A program made the position numbers and the translations under genes. This document shows positions 1-8,950 of a stretch of 64,000 nt of DNA, piece by piece. Origin of the DNA: Raineyella sp. W15-4 (lineage in GTDB: Bacteria; Actinomycetota; Actinomycetes; Propionibacteriales; Propionibacteriaceae); the NCBI RefSeq assembly GCF_033170155.1, contig NZ_CP137079.1:3224001-3288000 (forward strand). Reading direction: 5' to 3'. The number at the start of each line of letters is the position of its first letter. The stretch's first letter is position 1. The notes beneath the pieces were generated by a model that saw nothing but the letters and a program-made list of their open reading frames with translations, was not told where the DNA came from and did no database searches.

Positions 1-503
1 TCGTCTCGCGGCTCGTCGATGTGGTCGCGTCCTTCCCGGAGGTCCTGCTGGCGCTGCTGATGATCGCCTTCACCGGCCGCGGGACGCTCAACCTCGTCCT
101 CGCCCTCGGGGTGGCCGGGCTGCCCAAGTACGCCCGCACCGTGCGCTCGAACGTACGCCTGGCCGGCGCCGCCGGGTACGTCGAGCAGGCCCGTACGTTC
201 GGGATCTCGCGGGCCCGCATCCTGGCCCGGCACGTGCTGCCCAACGCGCTCGGCGCCCTGCCGGTGATCGTCACCATCGGTTTCGGCGGTGCCATCATCG
301 GCGCCTCGGGCCTCAGCTTCCTCGGCCTCGGCCCGCAACCGCCGGCCGCCGAATGGGGCCTGATGCTCTCGGAGAGCCGCGCCTATCTGCGCCAGGCCTG
401 GTGGAGCGGCGTCTTCCCCGGCGCCGCCCTCACCCTCGTGGTCATCGCGGCCACGATCCTCGGCCGGGCCCTGCAGGCCCGCTACGAACGGAGGAACCGA
501 TGA
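1..503 (+). CDS. ABC transporter permease, DppC/OppC type (5' end outside window)
   Basis: This is the last 166 or so codons of an inner-membrane permease of the peptide/nickel ABC importer family; the reading frame is open from base 3. The cytoplasmic EAA loop that docks the ATPase is visible as EQARTFGISRARILARHVLP, followed by hydrophobic segments (VIVTIGFGGAIIGASGLSFL and a final TM helix near residue 145). The RYERRNR tail is typical of DppC. It ends in ATGA shared with the ATPase gene, so the two are translationally coupled. The substrate cannot be told from this part. Confidence 0.9.
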   Translation, partial: VSRLVDVVASFPEVLLALLMIAFTGRGTLNLVLALGVAGLPKYARTVRSNVRLAGAAGYVEQARTFGISRARILARHVLPNALGALPVIVTIGFGGAIIGASGLSFLGLGPQPPAAEWGLMLSESRAYLRQAWWSGVFPGAALTLVVIAATILGRALQARYERRNR

Positions 504-2197
504 CCACCGAGGCCCGGACGCGGACCGTCACCGCCGGCCCCACCGACGAGGCCCGCCAGGTCCTCCGGGTCCGAGACCTGCAGGTCCGCTTCACCGGACG
601 CCACCGCCAGGTCCACGCCGTCCGCGGCATCGACCTGGAGGTGTCCCGAGGTGAAGCGGTCGCCATCGTCGGGGAGTCCGGATCGGGCAAGTCCGTCACC
701 GCCCGCACCCTCGTCGGCCTGCCGGGTCCGGGGGCACAGGTGCGCGCCGCCGAGTTCCGGATCGGCGAGGTGGATGCCCGTACGCTGTCCGAGGCGGGGT
801 GGCGCCGGCTCCGCGGTCGCCGGATCGGCCTGGTGCTGCAGGACGCCCTCAGTTCCCTGGATCCGCTGCGGACCGTACGCCACGAGGTGGCCGAGACACT
901 GATCACCCACCGGCTGGTGCCCCGATCCGAGGTCGGGACGAGGGTGCTGGAGACCCTGGACCTCGTCGGGTTCCCGGACCCGGCCCGGCGGGCCGACCAG
1001 TATCCGCACCAGCTGTCCGGCGGGCTGCGCCAGCGGGCCCTGATCGCCGCGGCGCTCGCCGCGGATCCGGCCCTGCTGGTGGCCGACGAACCCACCACGG
1101 CGCTCGACGTCACGGTCCAGGCCCAGATCCTCGACCTGCTCTCCCAGCGGCGCGACGCCGGGACCGCCCTGCTGCTCATCTCCCACGACCTTGCCGTCGT
1201 CTCCCGGATCGCCGACCGGGTGCTGGTGATGCGCGACGGTGAGATCGTGGAGAGCGGCCCGACCGAGCAGGTGCTCTCCGACCCGAAGCACGAGTACACC
1301 CAGCGGTTGCTGCGCGCGATCCCCTCGGCCGCCACCCGCGGGAGCAGACTGAGCGACGCGGGCAGTGGGCCCGCCGGGGCCGACGTGTCCCGGTCGACGG
1401 CGGACGACCGGATCGGCGGGCCGGTGCTGACCGCCGAGCACGTCAGCCGGTCGTTCGCCCTGCCCGGCCGCCACCGCCTGCTGGCCGTCGACGACGTCAG
1501 CCTCACCGTACGGCCCGGACAGCGACTCGGCGTCGTCGGCGAATCAGGGTCCGGCAAGAGCACCCTGGCCCGGATCCTGCTCGGCCTGCTGCCGCCCGAC
1601 TCCGGCACGGTCGGCGTGCTCGGCACCGGCTGGGCCACCGCCCGCGGGGAAGAGGCCACCCGGGTCCGGCGGGCCGTCCAGTTCATCTCCCAGGACCCGC
1701 TCGGCTCGTTCGACCCGCGCTACACCGTCGGCGACCTCCTCACCGAACCGCTGCGCGGCGTGCTCCCCCGCGACCAGCGCCCGGATCGGGTGGCGGAACT
1801 GCTGCGGCTGACCCACCTCGAGCCCGACCTGCTCAGCGCGATGCCCCGTACGCTGTCCGGCGGTCAGCGACAGCGGGTCAGCATCGCCCGGGCGCTCGCG
1901 CTGCGGCCCTCGGTCCTCGTCTGCGACGAGCCGGTCTCGGCGCTCGACGTGTCCATCCAGGCGCAGATCCTCGACCTGCTGGACGACCTCAACCGGCGCA
2001 CCGGGACCGCCCTGGTGTTCATCTCCCACGACCTCGGCGTGGTGCACCACCTCGTCGACGACCTGCTGGTGATGCGGGCCGGTCGGGTGGTGGAGTCCGG
2101 GCCGGTGACCGAGGTGTTCGACCACCCCAGCCACCCGTACACCGAGCAGCTCCTGGCGGCCGTGCCCCGGCTCGCGGTGGGGAGACGGGCGGCATGA
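500..2197 (+). CDS. Peptide/nickel ABC importer, fused double ATPase (DppD-DppF type)
   Basis: A 565-residue protein with two complete nucleotide-binding domains that power the importer. Domain 1 has Walker A GESGSGKS near residue 57, signature LSGGLRQR and Walker B LLVADEPTTALD. Domain 2 has Walker A GESGSGKS near residue 347, signature LSGGQRQR and Walker B VLVCDEPVSALD. Each domain ends in the oligopeptide-transporter tail (HEYTQRLLRAIP and HPYTEQLLAAVP). In many bacteria these are two separate proteins; the fused form is common in Actinobacteria. The ATG at 500 overlaps the permease stop and has GGAGG upstream. The lipoprotein gene follows after 166 bp. Confidence 0.93.
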   Translation: MTTEARTRTVTAGPTDEARQVLRVRDLQVRFTGRHRQVHAVRGIDLEVSRGEAVAIVGESGSGKSVTARTLVGLPGPGAQVRAAEFRIGEVDARTLSEAGWRRLRGRRIGLVLQDALSSLDPLRTVRHEVAETLITHRLVPRSEVGTRVLETLDLVGFPDPARRADQYPHQLSGGLRQRALIAAALAADPALLVADEPTTALDVTVQAQILDLLSQRRDAGTALLLISHDLAVVSRIADRVLVMRDGEIVESGPTEQVLSDPKHEYTQRLLRAIPSAATRGSRLSDAGSGPAGADVSRSTADDRIGGPVLTAEHVSRSFALPGRHRLLAVDDVSLTVRPGQRLGVVGESGSGKSTLARILLGLLPPDSGTVGVLGTGWATARGEEATRVRRAVQFISQDPLGSFDPRYTVGDLLTEPLRGVLPRDQRPDRVAELLRLTHLEPDLLSAMPRTLSGGQRQRVSIARALALRPSVLVCDEPVSALDVSIQAQILDLLDDLNRRTGTALVFISHDLGVVHHLVDDLLVMRAGRVVESGPVTEVFDHPSHPYTEQLLAAVPRLAVGRRAA

Positions 2198-2363
2198 TCC
2201 GACGTCCCCTCCGCCGGATCCGCTGGCTGTGTACCCATCGCCGCGACGTACGCCCATCCGGGCACCCCTCCGGAGCCCCGCGGCCTCCCGCCATCCCCCG
2301 GCAGCCCCGACCCCGGCAGCCCGATCCCCGACCACCCCGACACCTTCGGAGCAGACAGACATC

Positions 2364-4052
2364 ATGACGACGACCAACCAGCCCCCGCGACGCCGACCAC
2401 GCCGACGCGCCCTCGCCGCGGTCGGGGCGCTCCTCGCCCTGGCCCTGCCCCTCACCGGCTGCTCGACCAGCGGGTCCGCCTCGGACGCGGCGGCCAGCAC
2501 CGCCAGCACCCCGGTCGACGGTGGCACCCTCTACTGGGGCATCGAGACGAAGCTCCAGACGGTCAACCCGCACCGCAACGGCCAGGACAAGGCCACCCCG
2601 ATCCTGCGCAACGTGTTCGACTCCTACGTCTACCGCAACGAGGACGGCACGTACGAACCGTGGCTCGCCTCCGCCTACGACCTGTCGCCGGACGGGAAAA
2701 CGGTCACCCTGACGCTGCGCCAGGGCGTGACGTTCAGCGACGGCCAACCGCTCACCGCCCAGGCCGTGGTGGCGAACTTCGACAAGATCCGCTCGACCGG
2801 CTACCTGACCTCGATCCCCGGCGGCCTGCGATTCCTCACCTCGTACGCCGCGGACGGCGACACCAAGGTGACGTTCCACCTGAGCCAGGCCGACAGCCTG
2901 TTCCTGCTCTACCTGTCGACGCCGGCCGCCTCACCGCTGTCGCCGAAGTCCCTCCAGCTGGCGCAGTCGGTGCTGGAGTCCGGCGGGCCCGAGGTCGCCG
3001 GCATCGGACCGTTCACCATCAAGTCCTTCACCCCGAACTCCGAGCTGACCCTCGCCAAGCGCGCCGACTACGCCTGGGCCCCCGCCTCGGTGGCCAAGGG
3101 CCAGGCGGCCGCCCACCTCGACACGGTCGTCTACCGGACCTTCGCCGAGGGGTCCACCCGCACCGGTTCGCTGCAGCAGCAACAGGTGCAGATCGCCTCC
3201 GACATCCAGCCGTTGGACGTCTCGGTCTTCAAGGATTCCAAGGACTTCACTTACGAACGCTCCGCGGTCAGCGGCCTGCCGTACTCGCTCTACTTCAACG
3301 TCTCCAAGGCGCCGCTCGACGACGCCCGGGTGCGCCAGGCGTTCGTCCAGGGCTTCGACCGCAGCGCCATCCTCAACAGCATCTACGCCGGAGCCTTCGA
3401 CCAGGCCCAGGCGCCGGTCAGCGTCAAGGGGCCCTACGCCGACTCCACCTCCCTGGCGCACTACACCACCGACATCGCCGCCGCCAACAAGCTGCTCGAC
3501 GACGCCGGCTGGACCACTCGCAACGCCGACGGCATCCGGACCAAGGACGGCAAGACGCTGACCGTCCGCGCCGTCTCCGGAGCCCCGTTCGTCCGGGAGA
3601 GCCGCGACCAGCTCAACATCGCGATCGGGGCCGCGCTGAAGCAGAACGTCGGCATCGACTACCAGTTCCAGATCGAGGACCTCGGCACCGAGTCCGACCG
3701 GGCCAAGGCCAACGACTACGAGGTCTTCGACAACTCGTACGGCGGCGCGGATCCCGCGGTCGGTCTCGACCTGCTCTACTCCTCCGACCCGCAGCGCGGC
3801 CTGATCGCCCGCGGCCGCTTCAACGACGCGACCGTCGACCGGCTGCTCGACGCCGGCCGGTTCAGCAACGACCTGACGGCGCGCAAGGCGACATACCAGC
3901 AGCTGCAGACCTATGTCACCGACAAGTACTACGTGCTGCCGCTGTACCAGACCCAGGACAACCTGGCCGCGGTCTCGAAGGTGCACGACATCACCATCGA
4001 CGGCGCCACCGGCCAGCCGTTCGGTGCCTACAAGATCTGGCTGCAGCCGTGA
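2364..4052 (+). CDS. ABC importer substrate-binding lipoprotein (SBP family 5)
   Basis: A 562-residue extracellular solute-binding protein of the peptide/nickel type (SBP_bac_5). It has an arginine-rich N-terminus, a hydrophobic stretch and the lipobox LTGC with the lipidated Cys at residue 33. Family landmarks are GGTLYWGIE after the linker, NVFDSYVYRNEDGTYEPWLA, VTFSDGQPLTAQAVVANFDK and a C-terminal tail YVLPLYQTQDNLA. Length is normal for the family. It belongs with the permease and double ATPase upstream. The last codon overlaps the GTG of the next gene (GTGA), so the GST-like enzyme is in the same transcript. The ligand is unknown. Confidence 0.92.
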   Translation: MTTTNQPPRRRPRRRALAAVGALLALALPLTGCSTSGSASDAAASTASTPVDGGTLYWGIETKLQTVNPHRNGQDKATPILRNVFDSYVYRNEDGTYEPWLASAYDLSPDGKTVTLTLRQGVTFSDGQPLTAQAVVANFDKIRSTGYLTSIPGGLRFLTSYAADGDTKVTFHLSQADSLFLLYLSTPAASPLSPKSLQLAQSVLESGGPEVAGIGPFTIKSFTPNSELTLAKRADYAWAPASVAKGQAAAHLDTVVYRTFAEGSTRTGSLQQQQVQIASDIQPLDVSVFKDSKDFTYERSAVSGLPYSLYFNVSKAPLDDARVRQAFVQGFDRSAILNSIYAGAFDQAQAPVSVKGPYADSTSLAHYTTDIAAANKLLDDAGWTTRNADGIRTKDGKTLTVRAVSGAPFVRESRDQLNIAIGAALKQNVGIDYQFQIEDLGTESDRAKANDYEVFDNSYGGADPAVGLDLLYSSDPQRGLIARGRFNDATVDRLLDAGRFSNDLTARKATYQQLQTYVTDKYYVLPLYQTQDNLAAVSKVHDITIDGATGQPFGAYKIWLQP

Positions 4053-5038
4053 CCGGGCCGAGCAGCACCGTGGCACCGGCCGAGGCCGGCCCGGTCGACT
4101 TCGCCAGGTACGGCACCATCTACCAGCCTCGGGGCGGCGCCGAGCTGGCCCCGTGGGGCACGGCCGACGCCTATCCCCTGCGTGAGCGGATCTCGGACGA
4201 CGGCCCGTTCCCGGCGGCCCCGGGCCGCTACCACCTCTATGTGTCGCTGGCCTGCCCCTTCGCCCATCGCACGCTCATCGTCCGCGCCCTGAAGGGTCTG
4301 GAGGAGGTCGTCGGCGTGTCGGTGGTCGACCCGATCCGCGACGGCCGCGGCTGGGCGTTCCGCACCGGGCGGGGACAGACGTTGGACACGGCCGGGAACG
4401 GCTTCGCCTTCCTCAGTGAGGCGTACGAGGCGTCGGTGCCCGACGGCCACTACACCGGCCGGGTGTCCGTGCCGGTGCTGTGGGACACCCGGGAGCGCCG
4501 CATCGTGGCCAACTACTACCCGACGATCACCATCGACCTGGAGACCCGGTTCGATGCGTGGGCACGGCATCCGGAGGTCGATCTCTACCCGGGTGACCTG
4601 CGCACGGACATCGATGCGCTCAACGACCACATCGGCGAGCACGTGAACAACGGCGTCTACCACGCGGGCTTCGCGCGCACCCAGGAGGCGTACGAGGCCG
4701 GGTACGACGAGGTGTTCAACGCGCTGGACGGTCTGGAGGACCGGCTCACCCGCAGCGGCCCGTACCTTTTCGGCGACCGTCTCACCGAGGCGGACGTTCG
4801 GCTCTGGGTGACCCTGGTCCGGTTCGATGCGGTCTACCACGGTCACTTCAAGGTCAACCGCCGGCGGCTGGTCGACTATCCGGCCCTGTGGGCGTACGCC
4901 CGGCGGCTGCACGCCCTGCCCGCTTTCCGGGACACCACGGACCTCGACCAGATCAAGCGGCACTACTACGGCACCCAGTTGCACCTCAACCCGACCGGGG
5001 TGGTCCCGAAGGGGCCGGTGGTCGACTGGTCCCTCTGA
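4049..5038 (+). CDS. Glutathione S-transferase family protein, glutathionyl-hydroquinone reductase type
   Basis: A 329-residue member of the Xi-class GST / ECM4-YqjG family, which reductively removes thiols from conjugated quinols. The thioredoxin-fold active site is SLACPFAHR, with the catalytic Cys at about residue 69. The family landmarks DPIRDGRGWAFR, SVPVLWDT, NNGVYHAGFARTQEAY, LFGDRLTEADVRLW and the C-terminal HYYGTQLHLNPTGVVP are present. The GTG start overlaps the stop of the lipoprotein gene, so it is translated from the importer operon. A paralogue lies at 23670-24650. Actinobacteria generally use mycothiol, so the real thiol partner is uncertain. Confidence 0.88.
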   Translation: MTGPSSTVAPAEAGPVDFARYGTIYQPRGGAELAPWGTADAYPLRERISDDGPFPAAPGRYHLYVSLACPFAHRTLIVRALKGLEEVVGVSVVDPIRDGRGWAFRTGRGQTLDTAGNGFAFLSEAYEASVPDGHYTGRVSVPVLWDTRERRIVANYYPTITIDLETRFDAWARHPEVDLYPGDLRTDIDALNDHIGEHVNNGVYHAGFARTQEAYEAGYDEVFNALDGLEDRLTRSGPYLFGDRLTEADVRLWVTLVRFDAVYHGHFKVNRRRLVDYPALWAYARRLHALPAFRDTTDLDQIKRHYYGTQLHLNPTGVVPKGPVVDWSL

Positions 5039-5097
5039 GGATCGGCTCCGGCCGAGAACCGGCTCCTACTGAGGGATCGGAGCAGCCCCAGTCCTGG

Positions 5098-5161
5098 ACG
5101 CTTCCGTTCGTCCCCACCCGCGTCGGCACGTGCGGCCGTGTCCGGGGACGTACGGAAGCGT
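5098..5161. repeat. 64-bp palindromic intergenic element, copy A
   Basis: Two 18-nt arms (5098-5115 and 5144-5161) are complementary at 17 of 18 positions. They enclose a GC-rich centre with GGCACGTGC. The same 64-bp structure recurs at 7531 and 8733. It sits between convergent genes, so it may also terminate transcription. Confidence 0.75.
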
Positions 5162-5226
5162 TTGGGCGTGGCCGACGATGGTGGGGCCCGACCACCTCAG
5201 CGGCAGGCCATCGGCATCGGGCCACC

Positions 5227-6060
5227 TCAGCGGCGGGCGCGCACCACCGCACCACCGACCCGCTCCCCCGCGGCCTCCAGTTGCTCGGCGATCCGGGCCG
5301 ACCAGGTGCCGACGTCGGCGGGGGTCCGGGCGATCGCCAGCCGGCTGTCGGGCAGCACCTCGTGCAGGGTGCGCGCGGTGGAGACCGGGTGGGAGGGGTC
5401 GTCGATCCAGCCGAGGATCTGGGTGGGCACGTCGAGGTCGGCCAGGTCCGCCACCGGGGGCAGGTCGGTCGCCGCCGCACCGCGGTAGAGGGTCGGCAAC
5501 AGGCTCTCCTCCACGTCGGGCAGGGTGAACGGCCGGTCCGGGCGGACGGCCGGTGGCAGCGGCAGCCGCTTCTCCAGCGAGGACCAGTACCGCAGTCCCC
5601 GCCGTTCGATCACCTCGGCGTTGTGGACGTACGCATCGTGCTGGGACACCCGGCTCGCCCAGGCCGTGGGCGGGATGATCAGGGTGAGTCCGGAGAACCG
5701 CTCGGGGTGCCGGACGGCGGCATGCAGCACAGTGCCCACCCCCATGGATTTGCCGACGGCGTGCACCGGTTCGTCGGGGACGAGCTGGTCCAGCAGGGCC
5801 AGCAGGTCCTCGGCGAGCCGGGGCCAGGCGTACGCCGCGGGGACCCGCGGCCCGGTCGAGTGCCCGTGTCCGCGGGCGTCATAGTGGATCAGGCGATGGC
5901 CGGGCATCCCGGCGATGAAGTCGAGGCCGAGACGGCGGTCGCGGGCGCGGCTGGAGGTGAGCCCGTGCAGCTGGACGACCGCCGACCCCTCCCCCTCGTC
6001 GTCGTAGGCGAGCGACACGCGCTCCCCGGTCGTACGGTCGGTCAGGTCGAATCGGGCCAT
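5227..6060 (-). CDS. Alpha/beta hydrolase
   Basis: A 277-residue protein with the alpha/beta-hydrolase fold: VVQLHGLTSS (oxyanion region), HYDARGHGHSTG, and the nucleophile elbow GKSMGVG with the Ser near residue 105. A possible acid is in GWIDDPSHPVS. The usual C-terminal catalytic His (in a GH-type motif) is not obvious: the expected place reads RTPADVGTW. Activity is therefore uncertain. The gene stands alone and faces away from the condensation-type gene. The 83-bp gap between them holds a TGTTACAT direct repeat and the palindrome GACAATCATTGTC. Substrate unknown. Confidence 0.8.
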   Translation of the reverse strand: MARFDLTDRTTGERVSLAYDDEGEGSAVVQLHGLTSSRARDRRLGLDFIAGMPGHRLIHYDARGHGHSTGPRVPAAYAWPRLAEDLLALLDQLVPDEPVHAVGKSMGVGTVLHAAVRHPERFSGLTLIIPPTAWASRVSQHDAYVHNAEVIERRGLRYWSSLEKRLPLPPAVRPDRPFTLPDVEESLLPTLYRGAAATDLPPVADLADLDVPTQILGWIDDPSHPVSTARTLHEVLPDSRLAIARTPADVGTWSARIAEQLEAAGERVGGAVVRARR

Positions 6061-6070
6061 CGGGCCCTCC

Positions 6071-6118
6071 TGTTACATCTGCTTGTTACATCAGCTCAAC
6101 ACACGGACAATCATTGTC
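6071..6118. promoter_or_regulatory. Possible operator between divergent genes
   Basis: TGTTACATC occurs twice 13 bp apart (6071 and 6084), followed by the 13-bp palindrome GACAAT-C-ATTGTC at 6106-6118. No regulator gene is adjacent, so the binding protein is unknown. Confidence 0.4.
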
Positions 6119-6130
6119 ACATGTTCCCCC

Positions 6131-6136
6131 TAGGCT
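6131..6136 (+). promoter_or_regulatory. -10 box TAGGCT of a leaderless transcript
   Basis: TAGGCT ends 7 bp before the GTG at 6144 and no Shine-Dalgarno sequence lies between them. This is the layout expected when transcription starts at the first codon. The same arrangement precedes 9725, 11608 and 50217. Confidence 0.5.
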
Positions 6137-6143
6137 ACGAGCC

Positions 6144-7484
6144 GTGCGCCAGACGAGCATCGGGTCGTTCCCCCTGCCGGATCGGGGACGAGTAAGCAGT
6201 TACGTCGCCCATGTGCCCGCGACCGAGGGTCGCGAGCTCCCTGTGTCGTTCGACCAAGGTATCCATGTCGGGGTCGGGCCGCGGCCCGGGTCCTGGATGG
6301 GGGTCGGCTTCACCCCACAGGTCTTCACGCCGGGCGTCCCCGTCGACCGGGACCTGCTCGCCGCGGCCTGGCATGCCGTGATCGCCCGCCACGGCACGCT
6401 GCGGACGGCATTCTCGACCGGCGCGGACGGCGCCGTGCGGCTGCACGAGATCGAGGTGCTGCCCGGCAGCTGGGTGGACCACATCCCCGCCCAGGGCCAG
6501 CGGCCCGCCGATGTCGTCCAGTCGGTGCTCGACAGCGCCTGTTCCCCGTACGAACGGCCCTCGCACCGGCTCCTGCTGGTGGAGGGCGAGGGCCGGCCGA
6601 CGGTGGTGATCGGGGCCGACCATGCCCACGTCGACGCCTGGTCGATGCTGGTGCTGGTCCGCGACCTCACCACGATCCTCGACGACCTGCTGGCGGATCG
6701 TACGCCCGGCGCCGACCTGCCGCCGGTGCCCGCCTTCGCCGAGCACACGGCGCTGCTCGCCGCCCAGCCACCGGCACCGGCCGAGGTCACCGCCCGGTGG
6801 GCGGAGATCCTGCGCCGTGCCGGCGGGGTGATGCCGGTGTTCCCGCTGTCGCTGGGCGATGTCTCCCGGCCGCGGCCGGACGTGGTCGACGTCGTCGACA
6901 TCCTCGATGCCGGTGAGCTGGCGGCGTACGGGGATCGCGCCGCCGAGCTCGGCGCGCGAATGCTGCCGCTGACCGTCTCGGTGATGACCCGGGTGACCCT
7001 CGAGCTCACCGGTGCTCCGCTGCGCGCGGTGATGCCGGTGCACAGCCGCCACGAACCGCGGTGGCGCGACGCGGTGGGCTGGTTCATCACCAACTCCGTC
7101 CTCGATGCCGACCTCCCCGACGTACCGCACTGCGCGGCGGCGGTCAAGGAGGCAGTCATCCTCGGCTCCTATCCGCTGGCCCCGATCATGGCGCCGTACG
7201 GCGGGATGCCGACCGCGCCGGGGATGTTCGCCCTGTCGTGGCTCGACAACCGCCGGCTGCCGGTGACCCTGCCGCCCGGCCTGTCCCCCTACCAGCTGTC
7301 GGCCTCGCTGCCGACCCAGGGGGTGATGGTCTGGTTCCTGCTCAACGACGACGGCATGCACGTACGCTGCCGCTACCCCGACACCCCGGAGGCGCACGCC
7401 TCGGTGGGTGCCTGGCTGACCGCGGTGAGCGACGGGATCCGGGCCGAGGTGGGTCGGCCACCGCTGCGGTTCGCGGTGGCCTGA
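6144..7484 (+). CDS. Stand-alone condensation-domain acyltransferase (PapA/NRPS-C-like)
   Basis: A 446-residue protein that looks like a single condensation domain of the chloramphenicol-acetyltransferase-like superfamily. The N-terminal half has the PapA-like pattern VDRDLLAAAWHAVIARHGTL. The active-site motif normally written HHxxxDG reads DHAHVDAWS at about residues 159-167: the second His (160) and the Asp (164) are kept, the first His is Asp and the Gly is Ala. The latch-like region VGWFITNSVL is also present. No NRPS, PKS or carrier-protein gene is nearby. Transfer of an acyl group to a lipid or sugar is a guess from the family. GTG 6144 is chosen because of the adjoining TAGGCT box. 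Confidence 0.68.
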   Translation: MRQTSIGSFPLPDRGRVSSYVAHVPATEGRELPVSFDQGIHVGVGPRPGSWMGVGFTPQVFTPGVPVDRDLLAAAWHAVIARHGTLRTAFSTGADGAVRLHEIEVLPGSWVDHIPAQGQRPADVVQSVLDSACSPYERPSHRLLLVEGEGRPTVVIGADHAHVDAWSMLVLVRDLTTILDDLLADRTPGADLPPVPAFAEHTALLAAQPPAPAEVTARWAEILRRAGGVMPVFPLSLGDVSRPRPDVVDVVDILDAGELAAYGDRAAELGARMLPLTVSVMTRVTLELTGAPLRAVMPVHSRHEPRWRDAVGWFITNSVLDADLPDVPHCAAAVKEAVILGSYPLAPIMAPYGGMPTAPGMFALSWLDNRRLPVTLPPGLSPYQLSASLPTQGVMVWFLLNDDGMHVRCRYPDTPEAHASVGAWLTAVSDGIRAEVGRPPLRFAVA

Positions 7485-7530
7485 GGGGGCGGCGGCCGGG
7501 CGTGGCCGAGGGCCGGCCCCTGAACGCCGG

Positions 7531-7594
7531 ACGCTACCGTTCGTCCCCGGACGCGGCAGCACGTGCGGACGCGGCCAGGGACGGACGGTCGCGT
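7531..7594. repeat. 64-bp palindromic intergenic element, copy B
   Basis: Same length and arm sequence as copy A. The left arm starts ACGCTACCGTTCGTCCCC, the right arm ends GGGACGGACGGTCGCGT, and the centre has GCAGCACGTGCGG. It lies between the 3' ends of the condensation-type gene and the AbiEi-like gene. Confidence 0.75.
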
Positions 7595-7610
7595 GTTGGG
7601 CTCAGCACCA

Positions 7611-8585
7611 TCAACGGGCGTCTGGCCGTCCCCTTGCCACGCGGACAAACGCTCGGCGCACTCGCGCGGCGATCAGATCGGGCCGCTGCAGATCGGACCA
7701 GACGACCCGTACGACCTGCCAGTCCAGGCCGCGCAGCCGATCCTCGCGCGCCTTCTCCTCGAGGAGGACGACATGTCCGGGCCGGCGGGAGGGGTTGCCG
7801 GCCTTGTACTTGAGGGCGCCATCGAACTCGAGCAAGGTCCGGTGCTCGGGCCAGCCAAGATCGGCCCAGGCATCGAAGTACGGATCCGACGGGTCGGTGA
7901 CGTGGAGTTGGACGACCGCCGGCGGTAGCCCGATCAGGTGCAGCGTCGACCGGAGGATCGACTCCCCGCGGTTCGCGGCGCCCGGATCGGCGAACGCGAT
8001 CACCCGGCGCGCCATCCCGACGCCCTTGCAGCCGGTCAGCCGATCAGCGGCCTCGCTCAACGTGCGGCGGACCTGCTCGGGGGAATCCGTCGTACGCAGC
8101 GCACGGTCGGCCAGGCTAACGGCGTCGGTGAACGGGAGCGTACGGGCGCAGTCGACAACCGTCCTCGCCACGCCGGTCACCGGGAGCAACCCCACCTCGG
8201 TCACATCCACCGGCAGCAGGCGCACGGCGTGAACCGCGCGGTCCCGGCGGGTGCCACCGCCATCCGTACCTGGCCGGCTCAGGTGAATCACCGTACCCGC
8301 CACCGGCGCCGACCCCGTCAGGCCATGCAACAGGGCAGCGGTCACGTGGCTGAACACCATGCCGGGCGGCAGCCGAGGCGCCGCGGCATGAGCTCGGGCA
8401 AGGTGCAGCTGTAGCGGGTCGGTTTCCTCCTTCTCGAGGTACGACCCGCGGGCGATCCGGTGCAGACGCCCGTCGCGGGAGGCCCGCGAGACGGTGTCCC
8501 GCGTCATTCCCTCCAGCTCCATGGTCTGAAGGTGGCGCACAGGAGGCGGCGGAGGAGGCACGAGGGGCTCGACGACGATGCGCAT
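7611..8585 (-). CDS. AbiEi-antitoxin-like / DUF559-like endonuclease-fold protein
   Basis: A 324-residue protein of a type common in Actinobacteria. The N-terminus has a winged-helix pattern like AbiEi antitoxins (MTRDTVSRASRDGRLHRIAR). The middle carries HVTAALLHGL and PVTGVARTVVDCAR. The C-terminus has a very-short-patch/DUF559-like nuclease pattern, LLEFDGALKYK then LLEEKAREDRLR and VVRVVWSDL. Such proteins are usually annotated as AbiEi-family antitoxin-domain proteins but most occur without an AbiEii toxin, and none is seen here. ATG 8585 is chosen over longer starts because the upstream extension is low-complexity and overlaps palindrome copy C. Its biochemical role is unknown. Confidence 0.7.
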   Translation of the reverse strand: MRIVVEPLVPPPPPPVRHLQTMELEGMTRDTVSRASRDGRLHRIARGSYLEKEETDPLQLHLARAHAAAPRLPPGMVFSHVTAALLHGLTGSAPVAGTVIHLSRPGTDGGGTRRDRAVHAVRLLPVDVTEVGLLPVTGVARTVVDCARTLPFTDAVSLADRALRTTDSPEQVRRTLSEAADRLTGCKGVGMARRVIAFADPGAANRGESILRSTLHLIGLPPAVVQLHVTDPSDPYFDAWADLGWPEHRTLLEFDGALKYKAGNPSRRPGHVVLLEEKAREDRLRGLDWQVVRVVWSDLQRPDLIAARVRRAFVRVARGRPDAR

Positions 8586-8732
8586 GCCCCCATTCCAGAG
8601 GCGCCGCCCGAGGTCGACAAGAGGCCCCTGCCGATCTGTGGACGGCGCTGATCTGTCCACAGCCGGCCGCCCCAGACCCGCGGTCCTGACCCCGGTCCAT
8701 GCCCTCCGGTCCAGACCCCTGCCCAGCTCCAG

Positions 8733-8796
8733 ACGCATCCGCTCATCCCCATCCGCGGCAGCACGTGCGGACGCGGCCAGCGACGAACAGAAGCGT
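8733..8796. repeat. 64-bp palindromic intergenic element, copy C
   Basis: Third copy, same 64-bp span, with the same centre CGCGGCAGCACGTGCGGACG as copy B and more diverged arms (ACGCATCCGCTCATCCCC, then ACGAACAGAAGCGT). It lies between divergent genes, so it is not simply a terminator. Confidence 0.7.
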
Positions 8797-8950
8797 CTGG
8801 CCACAGGCTCCGACTGGCGGGCGAGGGATCACGTCGCACCCCGAATCCGGCGCGTGTCACACCGCACTGCTAGAACATATGTACGCTTTCTGCTGAAGCC
8901 GAGCACGCCCGGAGCGGGCGGCCGGAGGGCCAGAGGCCGGGAGGAGCGAC

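Noticed and set aside
2660-5038. 792-codon plus-strand ORF covering the lipoprotein and GST genes
   Set aside because: Its first part is the out-of-frame shadow of the lipoprotein gene. Only the part from 4049 has family motifs.
5227-6060. Decayed (pseudogene) alpha/beta hydrolase because no C-terminal catalytic His is obvious
   Set aside because: The frame is intact and the nucleophile elbow is perfect; the His may sit in a shifted loop, so it is kept as a gene.
7611-8585. AbiE-type toxin-antitoxin system
   Set aside because: Only an AbiEi-like domain is present; no AbiEii-type nucleotidyltransferase toxin gene lies on either side.
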